DNA of 64,000 nt, from NCBI GenBank assembly GCA_008931825.1, contig QXVZ01015148.1, forward strand, positions 1-64,000, written 5' to 3'. Below are positions 50,101 to 59,750 of the stretch, in pieces. The translations under genes and the position numbers were made by a program. The notes below the pieces were generated by a model. The model made no database searches and was not told the origin of the DNA. It worked only from the letters and a program-made list of their open reading frames with translations. The first letter of the stretch is position 1. Each line of letters starts with the position of its first letter. Source of the stretch: Phallusia fumigata. Taxonomy: Eukaryota > Chordata > Ascidiacea > Phlebobranchia > Ascidiidae.

Positions 50101-50689
50101 TACATCTCACTCTGCTTATTGCATCTAGTGTGCTATAATAGCTTTCTAGTTTTCGCAAACTAACATGAAAACAACAACCTTTATGTTTTTGAATGTGCAA
50201 ACAGCACTAAATAAAACTTCCTAGATGATTTACTAAAATATTGCCATTGTTAAAATGTCTTGTTTTGTGGGCCTATGGGTTACAGATGGGTCAAAAATTA
50301 CAGTGCACTTCAGACACCAATCTATGATGTGTGTAAAATCCGACAATTTTTTGATGAAAAGGTGGTGCTAGTCATAAAATAGAAAGTAAAAAACATGGGA
50401 AGTTTCCCATGGCATGTAGTGCTTTAAGTTTGTCAAACAAAAATTAGTTGGTTTAAGTTACATTAGAAACAGTACACTCTAACAAGCAAAGTTATTATCA
50501 GTGGGACCTTTTCCAAAATTAAAGATCGGATTTGGATTTAACAAATGTAGAAAATAAACAAACAAGGAAAATCTTTACCGATTTCATTCTATGTTCCTGA
50601 TTCTCTGAGTACTTGCTCATTATGTCTTCACACTTCCGGAAGATTCTTAGAAGATCTGTTTCTGCAGGATTATCAGAAACTGGGGGCAT
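47192..50689 (-). CDS. USE1: USE1, ER-localised SNARE of the Golgi-to-ER pathway
   Basis: USE1 is a tail-anchored SNARE that pairs with syntaxin-18, BNIP1/Sec20 and Sec22b for retrograde fusion at the ER. Eight exons keep phase: 50579-50689, 50001-50053, 49827-49902, 49590-49662, 49455-49522, 48996-49036, 48769-48922, 47192-47374. They give 252 aa (human 259). The N-terminal LLRIFRKCEDIM matches human LVRLLSRCEAM. The SNARE helix covers about residues 150-223 (NEMVKMARHLKDN, then QLKHESTRLETH). A membrane anchor follows at about 226-246, with the short tail PKPR, against human PKLK. Exon 6 is placed at an internal acceptor (CGCCTTAG) because it alone keeps phase. Intron 7 is enlarged by a duplication and two small elements. 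Confidence 0.93.
47421..47677 (-). mobile_element. hAT-type MITE with perfect 8-bp target duplication, 3' of USE1 exon 7
   Basis: The ends CAGGGCTTCTCAAAC and (reverse-complemented) CAAAGCTTTCCAAAC form imperfect terminal inverted repeats. The flanking octamer GTTTACGC is exactly repeated at 47413-47420 and 47678-47685. An 8-bp duplication with CA-G-type ends and inner GCGACCC phrases is diagnostic of the hAT superfamily. The element is 257 bp, has no transposase, and lies in USE1 intron 7, about 40 bases from the start of exon 8. Strand is nominal. Confidence 0.8.
47816..48745. repeat. Tandem duplication in USE1 intron 7
   Basis: Copy A (47816-48365) and copy B (48366-48745) share, in the same order, TTTAAATGCCCACGG, AACGGAAAAT, CATCCAAAGTCTAC, GTGTTTCCCCTTT and an AATCTTTTC block. 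Copy A is longer mainly because of a 170-base element near 48000-48170. Copy B ends about 24 bases inside the intron from the exon 7 splice donor (48769). Copy A begins with the hairpin CACCGTGGG/CCCACGGTG. Divergence is substantial, so the event is not recent. Confidence 0.7.
48000..48170. mobile_element. Small MITE inserted in duplicated intron copy A
   Basis: It is present in copy A and absent at the matching point of copy B. Its ends read GGCGTAGCCAA and, reverse-complemented from the right, GGCGTAGACAAC, forming short inverted repeats. It has no coding content. The internal phrase CCAGAAAATTTCTA resembles the foldback repeat in WBP2 intron 2 (12740-12798), so the two may be related. Confidence 0.5.
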
Positions 50690-51414
50690 TTTTAGGCAAA
50701 CACTATTTTTTTAGCTTTTTACTCTGGAAATAAACACCGGCATTTTTAAGCACTTAAAACATGAAAAAAATATAAAACCCAGTACAAATCTCGAAAAAGT
50801 TCAAATAATCTCTATTTTAAAAAAATGCAAAATCTCAGTTTAAACCACTAAAAAGGTTAGCTCTGTGTAATTGAAAGTAAGTGCAACCAGTTTTAGTAAC
50901 GAGCACATAAAAACACCGGATGCAAAAAGCGATTGTGCACCAAATTCCAAAACACACAATTATAAGGAATGGAATATTTAAAATCTCTCCTCTATTAAAT
51001 AAGGACCTAATGGAATATACCTTGCACTAAGAATAACAATGCATATTGTAATTGCAAATATGTGCAAAACCTGCACCATGTATAATATACAGAAGGGGTG
51101 CTGTGGTGAGTGGCAGATTCGAAAATCAATTTGGTAATAAACAAATGTTTGCAAAGCAGCATTTTTGGTCATTTGTGAGTTATTTACAAGAATAAATCAA
51201 CAAGATTTTTTTCAGTGTTAATAAGTCTTTTAGTTTTTTTTTGCAAAAAATTTTTTTTTTATACATTTACATGGTTTACCAAACATTAGCAAGCAAAATT
51301 TGTTACATAAATTGGCATGTAAGCTGGTTTGGGTTGGCTCCTGCTATAAACCGTAAAATAGTTTCAAGGTACATCATACATAGCACTACAAGCATAAATT
51401 GCACTCCTTGTCTT
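50690..51414. other. Intergenic gap between USE1 start and PLCXD stop
   Basis: This is 725 bases of AT-rich sequence between two genes of the same strand. It must hold the PLCXD 3' UTR and the USE1 promoter or 5' UTR. I see no further gene, no repeat and no clear core promoter motif. Confidence 0.4.
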
Positions 51415-52284
51415 TTAGTTGTTGTAATTGCAGTTGATAACAGTTTGTGCAAACTTTTCATCCACAAAATCGGTAAACACTATGTTTAGATTCTTGCCAA
51501 CCTCTGGCTTCTCAATCCATTGCAAGACACCATTGGTCAAACCATTATCATTTTGCCATGATTTCAAGGTGGACATCACATTTAACACACAAGTTTCTAA
51601 CTTGGGAGTCAAAACACCTTGCGAAACATAGCAAGCAGCTGGACGCTTTTCAGTAATTCCAGAATCTAAACATTCTACTAGTTTTGCAGTGCTTTGAACA
51701 TTTGGCCATGGATTACAAATAAGCTTTTCGGGCCATAAAAATTCACAGGTTGTTGTTTTTTCATAAAAAGCAATCACCTGTTTTCCAGCTTTCACAAGGC
51801 CAAACAGAGATGTATCGTCAAAGCTGCTTTGCCGCTTTGCAAGTTTATCCCCAAAACAGTCAACAATCATACTGACCAATTTTGCATTAACTTCATCAGT
51901 AAAGCCTAAGAGGTGGTTAAAATGAAGTATCACAACTTCAGTAGGGTGCTGATTTAAAAATGACTTGATTTCGTAAAGGCAAGGCTTAACCTCATTTCCA
52001 AACAAACCATGCACCACATGTAGTTCCTGGGTGGTCGGATAAGGAGCAATGCGCATGTCAAAGTATCGAATGCCTATTCCCAGCTGCCGTTCAAAGTCTA
52101 GAGATTGGGTTATGCTCCAGTTGTATACAACAGGTTTAACGCACTGCAACCTTCCATCTTCACCAGGTGTCAAAGGTCCATTTTTTTCAAGGTAAAATGC
52201 ACCAGAGTTGTGAGAGCCAGGTATAGCGATTTGTGAAATCGGCAGCAGTTTTTTGGCATCATCGAGGCATCCCATCCAGTCCAT
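51415..52284 (-). CDS. PLCXD: PI-PLC X-domain-containing protein (PLCXD family), intronless coding region
   Basis: This encodes a 289-aa protein with the phosphatidylinositol-specific phospholipase C X domain alone (TIM-barrel half), as in vertebrate PLCXD1-3. Likely substrates are phosphoinositides, but the physiological substrate of the family is not well settled. The start MDWMGCLDD matches the DWM start region of PLCXD proteins; upstream codons in frame lack an ATG. IAIPGSHNSG holds the first catalytic His (His25), GIGIRYFDMRI and VVHGLFG the rest of the active site with the second His (about His92). LWPEKLICNPWPN and ITEKRPAACYVSQGVLTPK match PLCXD3 well. Unlike every neighbour it has no coding intron. 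It lies between GSTZ1 and USE1 on the same strand, about 460 bases after the GSTZ1 stop. A TTTGTTTGCAG just upstream (about 52366) could be a 5' UTR or trans-splice acceptor. Confidence 0.92.
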   Translation of the reverse strand: MDWMGCLDDAKKLLPISQIAIPGSHNSGAFYLEKNGPLTPGEDGRLQCVKPVVYNWSITQSLDFERQLGIGIRYFDMRIAPYPTTQELHVVHGLFGNEVKPCLYEIKSFLNQHPTEVVILHFNHLLGFTDEVNAKLVSMIVDCFGDKLAKRQSSFDDTSLFGLVKAGKQVIAFYEKTTTCEFLWPEKLICNPWPNVQSTAKLVECLDSGITEKRPAACYVSQGVLTPKLETCVLNVMSTLKSWQNDNGLTNGVLQWIEKPEVGKNLNIVFTDFVDEKFAQTVINCNYNN

Positions 52285-52747
52285 GTTGCAATTAAGGTAA
52301 CAAAATAGTGGGGTAACAGATATTAACAAAACCTAACAACACCTAGGGTGGCAAGATTTGCTGCAAACAAATGTTCATTTAAAAGACGGTAGTACGAAAA
52401 ATTTAATCTGCATAACCCTTTTCACTTAATTTAACATTTTTAAATATGCAGGTAAAAAGATTTAAAATGTGGTAGCACACAAAGTTAAAACAGCAAAAGC
52501 AAGAATGCAAACAAAATTGGTTATACATGTGAAATCAGTATCAGTTGTGGCAAAAAAACTATAATCATTGCAGAACAGAAACTTTGGCAGACAACAAAAT
52601 TCGAGGTTTATAGTATCTAACAGACAAGGTTTGTCTCATAATTCAGACATTATTTGTGGTTAACGAAGCACTTTTCAGGACACAAGTAGGTTTAGATGGA
52701 ACTTGAACAACGGCGTCGCACAATAAAAATATGGCAATTTAACTGTT

Positions 52748-54138
52748 TCAATTTTGGTTGGGACAATCCACTTGATTGTCAGGGCTTGCTTCAATGAAAG
52801 CCTTGTGTTCCTGAAGCGTCGCATTGATCCGGCTAATTATAGGAAAGTCTTCCATTTTAACTTTAAATCTGTTCGCATTATATACCTGAAACACAATGGC
52901 TTTTGATTTGGGATGATAAGATGTCTGTGCAGAAAGCTTTAAAAACATATTTTTTTTTAATTTAACAAATAGGTCAGTTTCTTAAAAACATTTTTACTTT
53001 GTCACAAATTAAACCAAAGACAGTTTTTGCCTGTGCACAAAAACTCATACATTAGTGGTTTTTACCAAAAAAGACAACATTCAATTTGTTCAAACCTGCG
53101 GGACCAAACAGGCATCGGCCATGGTTATATTGTTGCCAAAGCAGTAGGTGCCAGCAGTTGTGTCCAACATTTTTTCCAAAGCTTTAAATCCAACAGTTAT
53201 CCAATGGTGAGCCCACTCAACTTTTGTTTCCCCTATCTTTTGCAGTACAGAGAGATTTTGCAATGGCTGTATTCCAGATGCAATGGTCTGACATGGAAAA
53301 TATATTGCTTTAGATTATTTCACTGTTGTGCTATTTTAGCCACAGTAGCAGCCAATGAACAGTATCAATAGTTTTATTTTTATACAACAGTCTTAACAAT
53401 GCACAAAAACCTTTCACTTAATTGTTCCATAAAGGAATAAAAAATAGAAATAGGCTAATTATCTTTAATGAGCTAAACATCCTGTTTGTACATTATGCAT
53501 GACAATTTTTCATTACCTACCTCACAAAGCTGTCTAACTTTTGCTCTCTCAGCAGGATCATTTGGCAAAAGCGGCGGTCCCTCTGCTTTAAACTTTTCCT
53601 CGATGTACTCCATAATTGCCATTGACTGTGTTATCACATGATCACCATCCACAAATGTTGGGACCTGTCCAAAGGGGTTCACTTCCCTAAGATAACAAGA
53701 AACAAATTTTATGCCAGAGTTTGGTTTTAGACTTTCTGACAACAAAACACCCAGTCAGAAACAGTGACGCAATGTTGAAACAAAATCAAGCACAAACACA
53801 TGGATACCCATTACCCACACATATGTATTAGGTAATTGTTAGCAGTGTAATAGAATAAGACCATTTTAAAATCTTCAACACAACAGAAAAGACCAAACTA
53901 AGCCTATAAACTTTGTTTCACACTCGGTTGCTTTCATAATGCTGGAAAACATGTAGCACTGAAGTTCACTAACAAAACTCTACAATTAAAGTTACCTGTA
54001 CTCCTGTTTATGTTGCATTCCACCATCTTGAACAAGATGAACAGGAATAGTTTCATATTTTATTCCCTTCAGTGCCAAGCAAACACGAACACGCCAAGAA
54101 CAAGTGCTTCGCCAATATGAGTACAGTTTCAAGGCCAT
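52748..54138 (-). CDS. GSTZ1: GSTZ1, maleylacetoacetate isomerase (zeta-class glutathione transferase)
   Basis: GSTZ1 isomerises maleylacetoacetate to fumarylacetoacetate in tyrosine and phenylalanine breakdown, using glutathione as cofactor. Four phase-consistent exons: 53996-54138, 53521-53686, 53096-53287, 52748-52885. They give 212 aa (human 216). The N-terminal thioredoxin-like domain starts [14 protein letters not shown], the zeta signature, with Ser11, Thr12 and Cys13 in place of human [12 protein letters not shown] and [12 protein letters not shown] form the glutathione site (Gln68, Ser69). The helical domain carries [15 protein letters not shown] and [11 protein letters not shown]. 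The start is the ATG just before LKLYSYWR. It is divergent from UBXN1, with 929 bases between their ATGs. Confidence 0.95.
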
Positions 54139-55067
54139 GATGACACAATGTACGCAAATACAAATCACTACTTAATGAGGATGGTCAAGAACACTAATTA
54201 AAAAGCACTTAACACAAATTTTATATTTAAGACATGTTTCATAGTTTTAGATCTTGAGCTGTTTCTATTAAGAGCCACAAGGGTGCAAAATAAAACTATT
54301 CTTCGTCCTGATTGGTGACTCCTGATTTATATTGTGACGTCAGAGCACACGTTTCAAAGCTTGTGGAATTGAAAAAATCGTATCCAAAACAAAAGCAAGA
54401 GACTTTTTATAAAAGCTGAACTTTGGTACATAGCAGGTCCATGGTTTGCAACTTAATGTGCTTTATGTTCAAACAGCTCTAATGGCAAGTTGGCAACTTC
54501 GGACGTCGTACCACTGCCAAACAAAACAAATACAAAAATGAAACAAACAAACAAGATATTCGTGCACAACGAAGTACTATTGTGGAGTTAGATCATTCAG
54601 CCACGTGTCCCTTATTACAAAGTGAATCTAGATACAGCTGTATTGGGCGCCTGTTTTTCATTTCGGCCATGATTAGCGGTTACTAAGCAAAATAAAACAT
54701 GAAAAAGTTCGCACCGAAAACGAACTTGTGTGTTTCTAAAACCAAAGTTTTACTTCGGGAAAAGATAAATTTTAGCAAACTTTTAATTCCATTAAACTAC
54801 TTTTGTCATGTTTAAACAGAAATATATTCACAAAATGCCGCCTTCATAGTTCTTTGCCCAGGGCGAAAAACTCCCCATTGGTACGTCACTGGCTGTGGTA
54901 AAATTACTTTATACTTTGTGAAACACTTTGTTAGTGTTTGTGCGTAATGCGTTTAAATTTGACTAGGTTTTTCTGTTTCACATGTGACTCAGCTAGTTTG
55001 AAAAAGTGAAATGGCTGTCTGGTCAGCAGAGTGTGGTTAAGACTTGTGAACAAACGATTCAGCAAAA
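54139..55067. promoter_or_regulatory. Shared upstream region of GSTZ1 and UBXN1
   Basis: The 929 bases between the divergent start codons should contain both promoters. I see no further gene. A TGACGTCAGAGC motif lies near 54339-54350. No TATA box can be assigned with confidence, which is common for housekeeping genes. Confidence 0.4.
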
Positions 55068-56962
55068 ATGTCTGGTGTAGATACTCTAGTGGAAATGGGC
55101 TTCTTACAAAACAGGGCGTAAGTTCAAACAACGGTTTGATAGAAACCTGTAAAGAAATAAATAATTTTGATTTTGTAGCGAAAAGGCGTGGGCCATCATG
55201 GGCGAGCGAGGAGGGGTACAAGCTGCAATGGAATGGTTACTTCAGCACAACGAGGATGCAGACATTGATGAGCCCTACAAACCTCCGCAAGGCAATGTTC
55301 TTGGAAAAACAGAAGGCGGAGAACCATCTGGTAATAGCATAAAGTGATGTCTTCGTATGTTCATAAACATTGATTAATAATATTTGTAAGCACATTAAAA
55401 AGTCTGGTTTGCGAAAAGCACTTGGATTTTATACTAATTTGTCCAATGCAGAAAATGGTGACATTTTTAGAACAACAATCATGTGTGATCATAAAAAATT
55501 ACTATTAACTTTGCAGTTCATAGCATCAGAATTACATTTCTTGTAGATACTCCAAAGGCTCCAACCACTGAAGAAGACATAGAATCTGTTCCCCAACAAA
55601 AAGCATTAACTGCTGAAGAAAAAGCACAAAAGTTCAAAGAGTGAGTAAGAACTTACATCATAAAGTTACTTTGTTTGCAAGTTGGTTGGTAATTTGAAGA
55701 CAATTACAGAATACAAGAAAAGTTGAAGCAAAGAAGACTGGAACGTGAAGAAGAGGAGCGAAAGAGAGAAATTGAGATGGAAAAAACGAGAAGAAAACAA
55801 GGACAAGACATTTCCAAAATTAAAGCGGAGTATGAAACAATGGGCCTGCTTATTAAAGGCATTTGTTTGTGACATTGTGACTTTTGCCAATCCCAAAATT
55901 TTTGAATTCATGCAATCTTCTCTTAAATAGGTTGTAAAAATCTTTAGCAAAATGTCAACATCATGCAACCTCTGTTTGTATGACTGTTTTATTAGTTATT
56001 TCATTAGTGGTTATATGAGTAAATATGTTTGTTTGTTTCATTTCAGCATACACTTCAAAGAAGCACAGCGACTAGCAGAAATTCGTAAGCGTGAAAAGAA
56101 AGAAGACTTGATCGCCCGGCAAAAAATTAAAGAACAAATAGCTCGAGACCGAGCAGATAAAAAGGCCCAAGAAGAGAAAAGCAAGCTAGCTAAAATGGAA
56201 CAAGCTGAATCAACTGCAGCCACTAGTCAACAAGCAACTCCCACTGTTAAAAAAGACCACACACATGCTCGTTTGCAGGTTTCCTGTCAAAATTTTTGTT
56301 GTTTGTTGCGTATAAGTTGGAATATATTCATAAATTTACTGTAAACTCACATTTGAAGGCTGTACGTACTGTAGCCTGACTAAATACGTTTTTTTACATG
56401 CATTGTTCTACTTACTTGTTTCTGTGTCGTCATAAAGATTTTCTATGTAAAATATTAATACACTTTATGCAAGTTAATTTTAACTTCACAAAGCTGTTTT
56501 GCAGCCCAAATTACAAAATATAAATTGCATGTATTTAGGTGTTTACAAGCAACTTTACATTGTTTGTGATTTCTTCAGATGCGTTTACCCAATGGCTCAC
56601 AGATGGTTCAGCAGTTCAATGCTCAGGAACCTCTTTCTGCAGTTCGCCTGTATATCGAGTTGAATCGCAAGGATGGCAACACTGAACCGTTTGACCTCAT
56701 GACTGCTTTTCCTAGAAAGGTGTTCTCCTCTGAAGAAATGGAGATGCCTTTGTCAACACTTGGTTAGTTGCACTACAAATTGTGTCGTGCATAAAAATTA
56801 GCCCCTATAAAAAGATTAATGTAATTTTTAGTGCTTAAAAGGACAAGCTATGCAGTGCCAATACATTAAACCGTGACTTTAATATCTGTATTCAGCATGT
56901 TTGTGGTGTTATTTGCAGGTCTCTGCCCCTCTGCAGTTTTGATGGTAACAAAACCACACTGA
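55068..56962 (+). CDS. UBXN1: UBXN1 (SAKS1), UBA-UBX p97 adaptor
   Basis: UBXN1 binds ubiquitin chains through an N-terminal UBA domain and p97/VCP through a C-terminal UBX domain, linking substrates to p97 and limiting ERAD and NF-kB signalling in vertebrates. Seven exons: 55068-55117, 55179-55330, 55547-55640, 55710-55829, 56047-56278, 56579-56762, 56919-56962. They give 291 aa (human 297). The UBA domain (residues 3-40) has LVEMGF then GVQAAMEWLLQH. A long charged coiled coil follows (RLEREEEERKREIEM, then EAQRLAEIRKREKKEDLIARQK). The UBX domain (about 210-291) has QMRLPNGSQMVQQF, AVRLYIEL, the p97-binding FPR loop (about 260-262) and a GLCPSAVLMV end. The exon 4 donor (GGA|GTATGA) was chosen because it alone joins exon 5 in frame. 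Confidence 0.95.
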
Positions 56963-57241
56963 TGGATAATCTCATGGCACAATTGAGATTTGGGAATGTC
57001 AATGCAACCTGAAGAATTTTAAGGATCACCCAAGGTCAACGAACTCTGAAAGGTCAAGAAATTCCATCTTATCACTTTTCGACCAATTGGGAAAGCATCC
57101 AAAGCAGTTTTAGGAACTCATGGTTGTGATGAAGTGTTTAATTTGCATTCTGCTTTTGGCAGTTGTGTTTTCACTACACCTAGCATATATGCCAAAGCAT
57201 TTTGTCAATTTTTTAGCATGTTTTAGAAACAAAGACACAAT
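56963..57241. other. Convergent 3' ends of UBXN1 and FIBP
   Basis: Only 279 bases separate the two stop codons. A minus-strand ATTAAA (TTTAAT at 57137-57142) could end FIBP. On the plus strand I see no AATAAA here; the next is near 57525, inside FIBP exon 7, so UBXN1 mRNA may run antisense into FIBP. Confidence 0.4.
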
Positions 57242-59395
57242 TTACAATCGATAAATTTGCAGCAAACAGTGTTTTGTTGTGTGGAAGTATTTTGTCCAAG
57301 AAGTACAACAGTGTTCAAGTTGGGGCAGTGATTCTGATGAGGCAAAGTAACTTGTTAAAAACAGAGACAGCCGTGGTTTTTCCCATCCTGCAGACTTGCA
57401 AGGTTCAACAACCTGTTGACAAATTGAACAGGATTATTCTGATGAAAAGATTTTAGGAAATATAACTCTTTTACATGAAAAAAATTTACCTATAAATGGA
57501 AAACTAAAACTTACTCTTTCAACTAAGTCAATAAAGTAATCTCGTATCTCTTTAGTCTTATAAAGGTTGGCTGCTATGCTGACTATTCCACGGGACAGTT
57601 GGCGAAAAAGAGTGTCACACCACAAAGATGCCTCAGAGGTGTTCTAGATAAAATCTGAATTAAAGTTATGTATATATATCCCATCAGTTTTGGATGATGT
57701 TCTTTTATCGTTGCTAAGATATCTTGAAAGTACTTTAGGAAAACAGTACAGTTATGTGTGTTACATTTACCTAATGCCAAAAAAGTTGAATGTTGGAAGC
57801 AAATATATTTTTATTGTCTGCTTAGTAAATTAGTGCCATTAAGTGAAGTTAAGTGAGACTTTTTGGTAATTGAATAAAAAAATGGACAAATAGCTTACTT
57901 TCTGAATATCTGAACTGACAGCCTGTTTGTGCCGATCAAATAATCGCTGATCTGAAATGAGGACTTTCACACCTCGAAGTTCGTGAAGAAAGTCTCGATC
58001 CAACTCAATGTCAGGACAGGGCGTTTCTAAAGAAGTGATTTTCATGAAAAGCAGCAGAATATAAATACTTTTTTATCAACCTTCTGTTGAAGCTGTCCAA
58101 CTTTCAATTAGGAATTTAGAACATTGAACAAAGTCATTAAGATTCAACATCATTAATTTGCGCTTGGAGCATTCGAATCTTTGACCAGACAAAAACACAA
58201 TAGCAGCGTAGTTCCTGTGGCAACAAGAAATGTTTGTCAATAATTTGTGTTTAAAATTTGCAGTAAAGCATGTAAAAAGTGGTGTTTTACCATGCTAAGT
58301 CATTTGGTAACAAAAAATGAGTCTGAATATTTCCCACCAAGTGTCCAGATAAGTCCTCCATCACTTTGAAAACTCTTCTGCAGTTATCAAACTAAAACCA
58401 CAAGGCCAGATAAGGATTAAATGTAAAAATGCTAATTGTTAACAGACGGAACTGGGCAACATTAGACCTGACGTTGGCAAGATTTTAATTTTACTCCAGT
58501 TTTTGAGGAGATTTCATCCAAGTCTCGTCTTGTTCCTTTGCTTAGTTTCTTCCCAAGCAAGTCTCGAATCACAGTTTCATCAAATTCATAATACCTGAAA
58601 CCATTTTAAACAAAAGTTACACTTCAATAATACATAAGTGCACCAATTGGTTTTCCACTGTAGGGCATGTCCAAAAAATCGTATCCGTTCTATTGACTGC
58701 TTTTCAAATGCCTTATTTACCAGCCATTGGTTTAAATACAGTGCTATGTAATCTTCAGTCATAAACCACAAATGTGCAACTTAATCTCTGTTTCGAGCCT
58801 TGTTTGGTCTTATATTAAAAAAAAATTAAATAAAAACTTGAATGGAAATGTCAGACAGTTAGTGCACCTTAAATATTTTGGATGTGCAACTTTCTGAATA
58901 TACAAATTGTTATGCTTACAATTTACTAGCTCTAACATTTTGGCAAAACTCTTTTGGCATTAAAAAAACCTGGATGAAAAAGGAATAGGAATTCATGAAA
59001 AGTATAACTAATATTACACAAAACAATCAATGGTCACTAACTTTGTAATTAACTGTGTTTGTGAATCACTTGTAAGTTGGTAAGTGAGCTGGTTGGAGAG
59101 AATGTTTGGATTAAACAACATTGGTTCAATCATCCCAAAGTTTCGGTATTGATCGAGAATGTAAAACATTGATTGACTTCGACAGGCATTACTTTTTTCC
59201 AAGCCTTTCGTTTTCAAAAAACGTCCAGTAGCCACTTCGGCTATAAAAGTAAACAAAAAATTCGGTAAACTCATTGAAGTACTCCATGTATTCACATCTC
59301 CAACCTTCAAGTTGCTGCAACCACAATTGGAACACATCAAAGTCAATGTAAGTGGAGTTTCCAACGAAAACATCGATATCTGGAAGACTTTCCAT
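57242..59395 (-). CDS. FIBP: FIBP, acidic FGF intracellular-binding protein
   Basis: FIBP is a conserved single-domain protein first found as an intracellular binder of FGF1; its molecular role is still poorly defined, though human loss causes an overgrowth syndrome. Eight exons: 59305-59395, 59042-59240, 58468-58594, 58291-58391, 58081-58214, 57899-58026, 57515-57643, 57242-57412. They give 359 aa (human 357-364). Diagnostic segments, in order, are [105 protein letters not shown] and [10 protein letters not shown]. The first ATG is at 59395 and aligns with the human start. The poorly conserved residues 30-95 and the last exon ([15 protein letters not shown] end) still align in length. It is divergent from UBXN11 and convergent with UBXN1. 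Confidence 0.95.
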
Positions 59396-59746
59396 TACTA
59401 AAGTAACTTGCAAGATAACGAAGTTTGTCGTGTGGGTTATTCACCGCAGGGTTATTTTGCTACCCACAAAAATCACAACAAAAATACAGCATTGATTTTT
59501 TGCTCTTTAAAATTAAACTACAAAAATTTTAAATTAATATAATACAAGCAATTTTATGTAAAAAACAATGTCACAACCTGGGATTTCTAGTAAATGTATG
59601 TTTATTTTCTGTTTCTTTGCTATCACAATTTAAAAAAAGTTTGCCCTTTAGCGACACCATATGGAACCCATGACGACAGATGTCAACTATTTTCGAAACT
59701 TTGTAACAAAATACTTTTTTATTTATCTGTTCAAGCAAATGAAAGT
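59396..59746. promoter_or_regulatory. Bidirectional promoter region of FIBP and UBXN11
   Basis: The start codons of FIBP (-) and UBXN11 (+) are only 351 bases apart, head to head, so both must be driven from this interval. It is AT-rich, with no clear TATA box that can be tied to either gene. The sequence TGTCACAACCTGGGATTTC near 59569-59587 is the most GC-rich part. Confidence 0.5.
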
Positions 59747-59750
59747 ATGA
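59739..59750 (+). promoter_or_regulatory. Three-codon upstream ORF overlapping the UBXN11 start
   Basis: ATGAAAGTATGA reads as a minimal ORF whose TGA stop overlaps the main ATG by the bases ATGA. Ribosomes that translate it end exactly where the main start lies. It may lower translation or depend on reinitiation, if the transcript starts upstream of it. Confidence 0.5.

Noticed and set aside
51415-54138. Polycistronic operon of GSTZ1, PLCXD and USE1
   Set aside because: Gaps of about 460 and 725 bases are longer than the near-zero spacing usual in ascidian operons; ordinary neighbouring genes are simpler.
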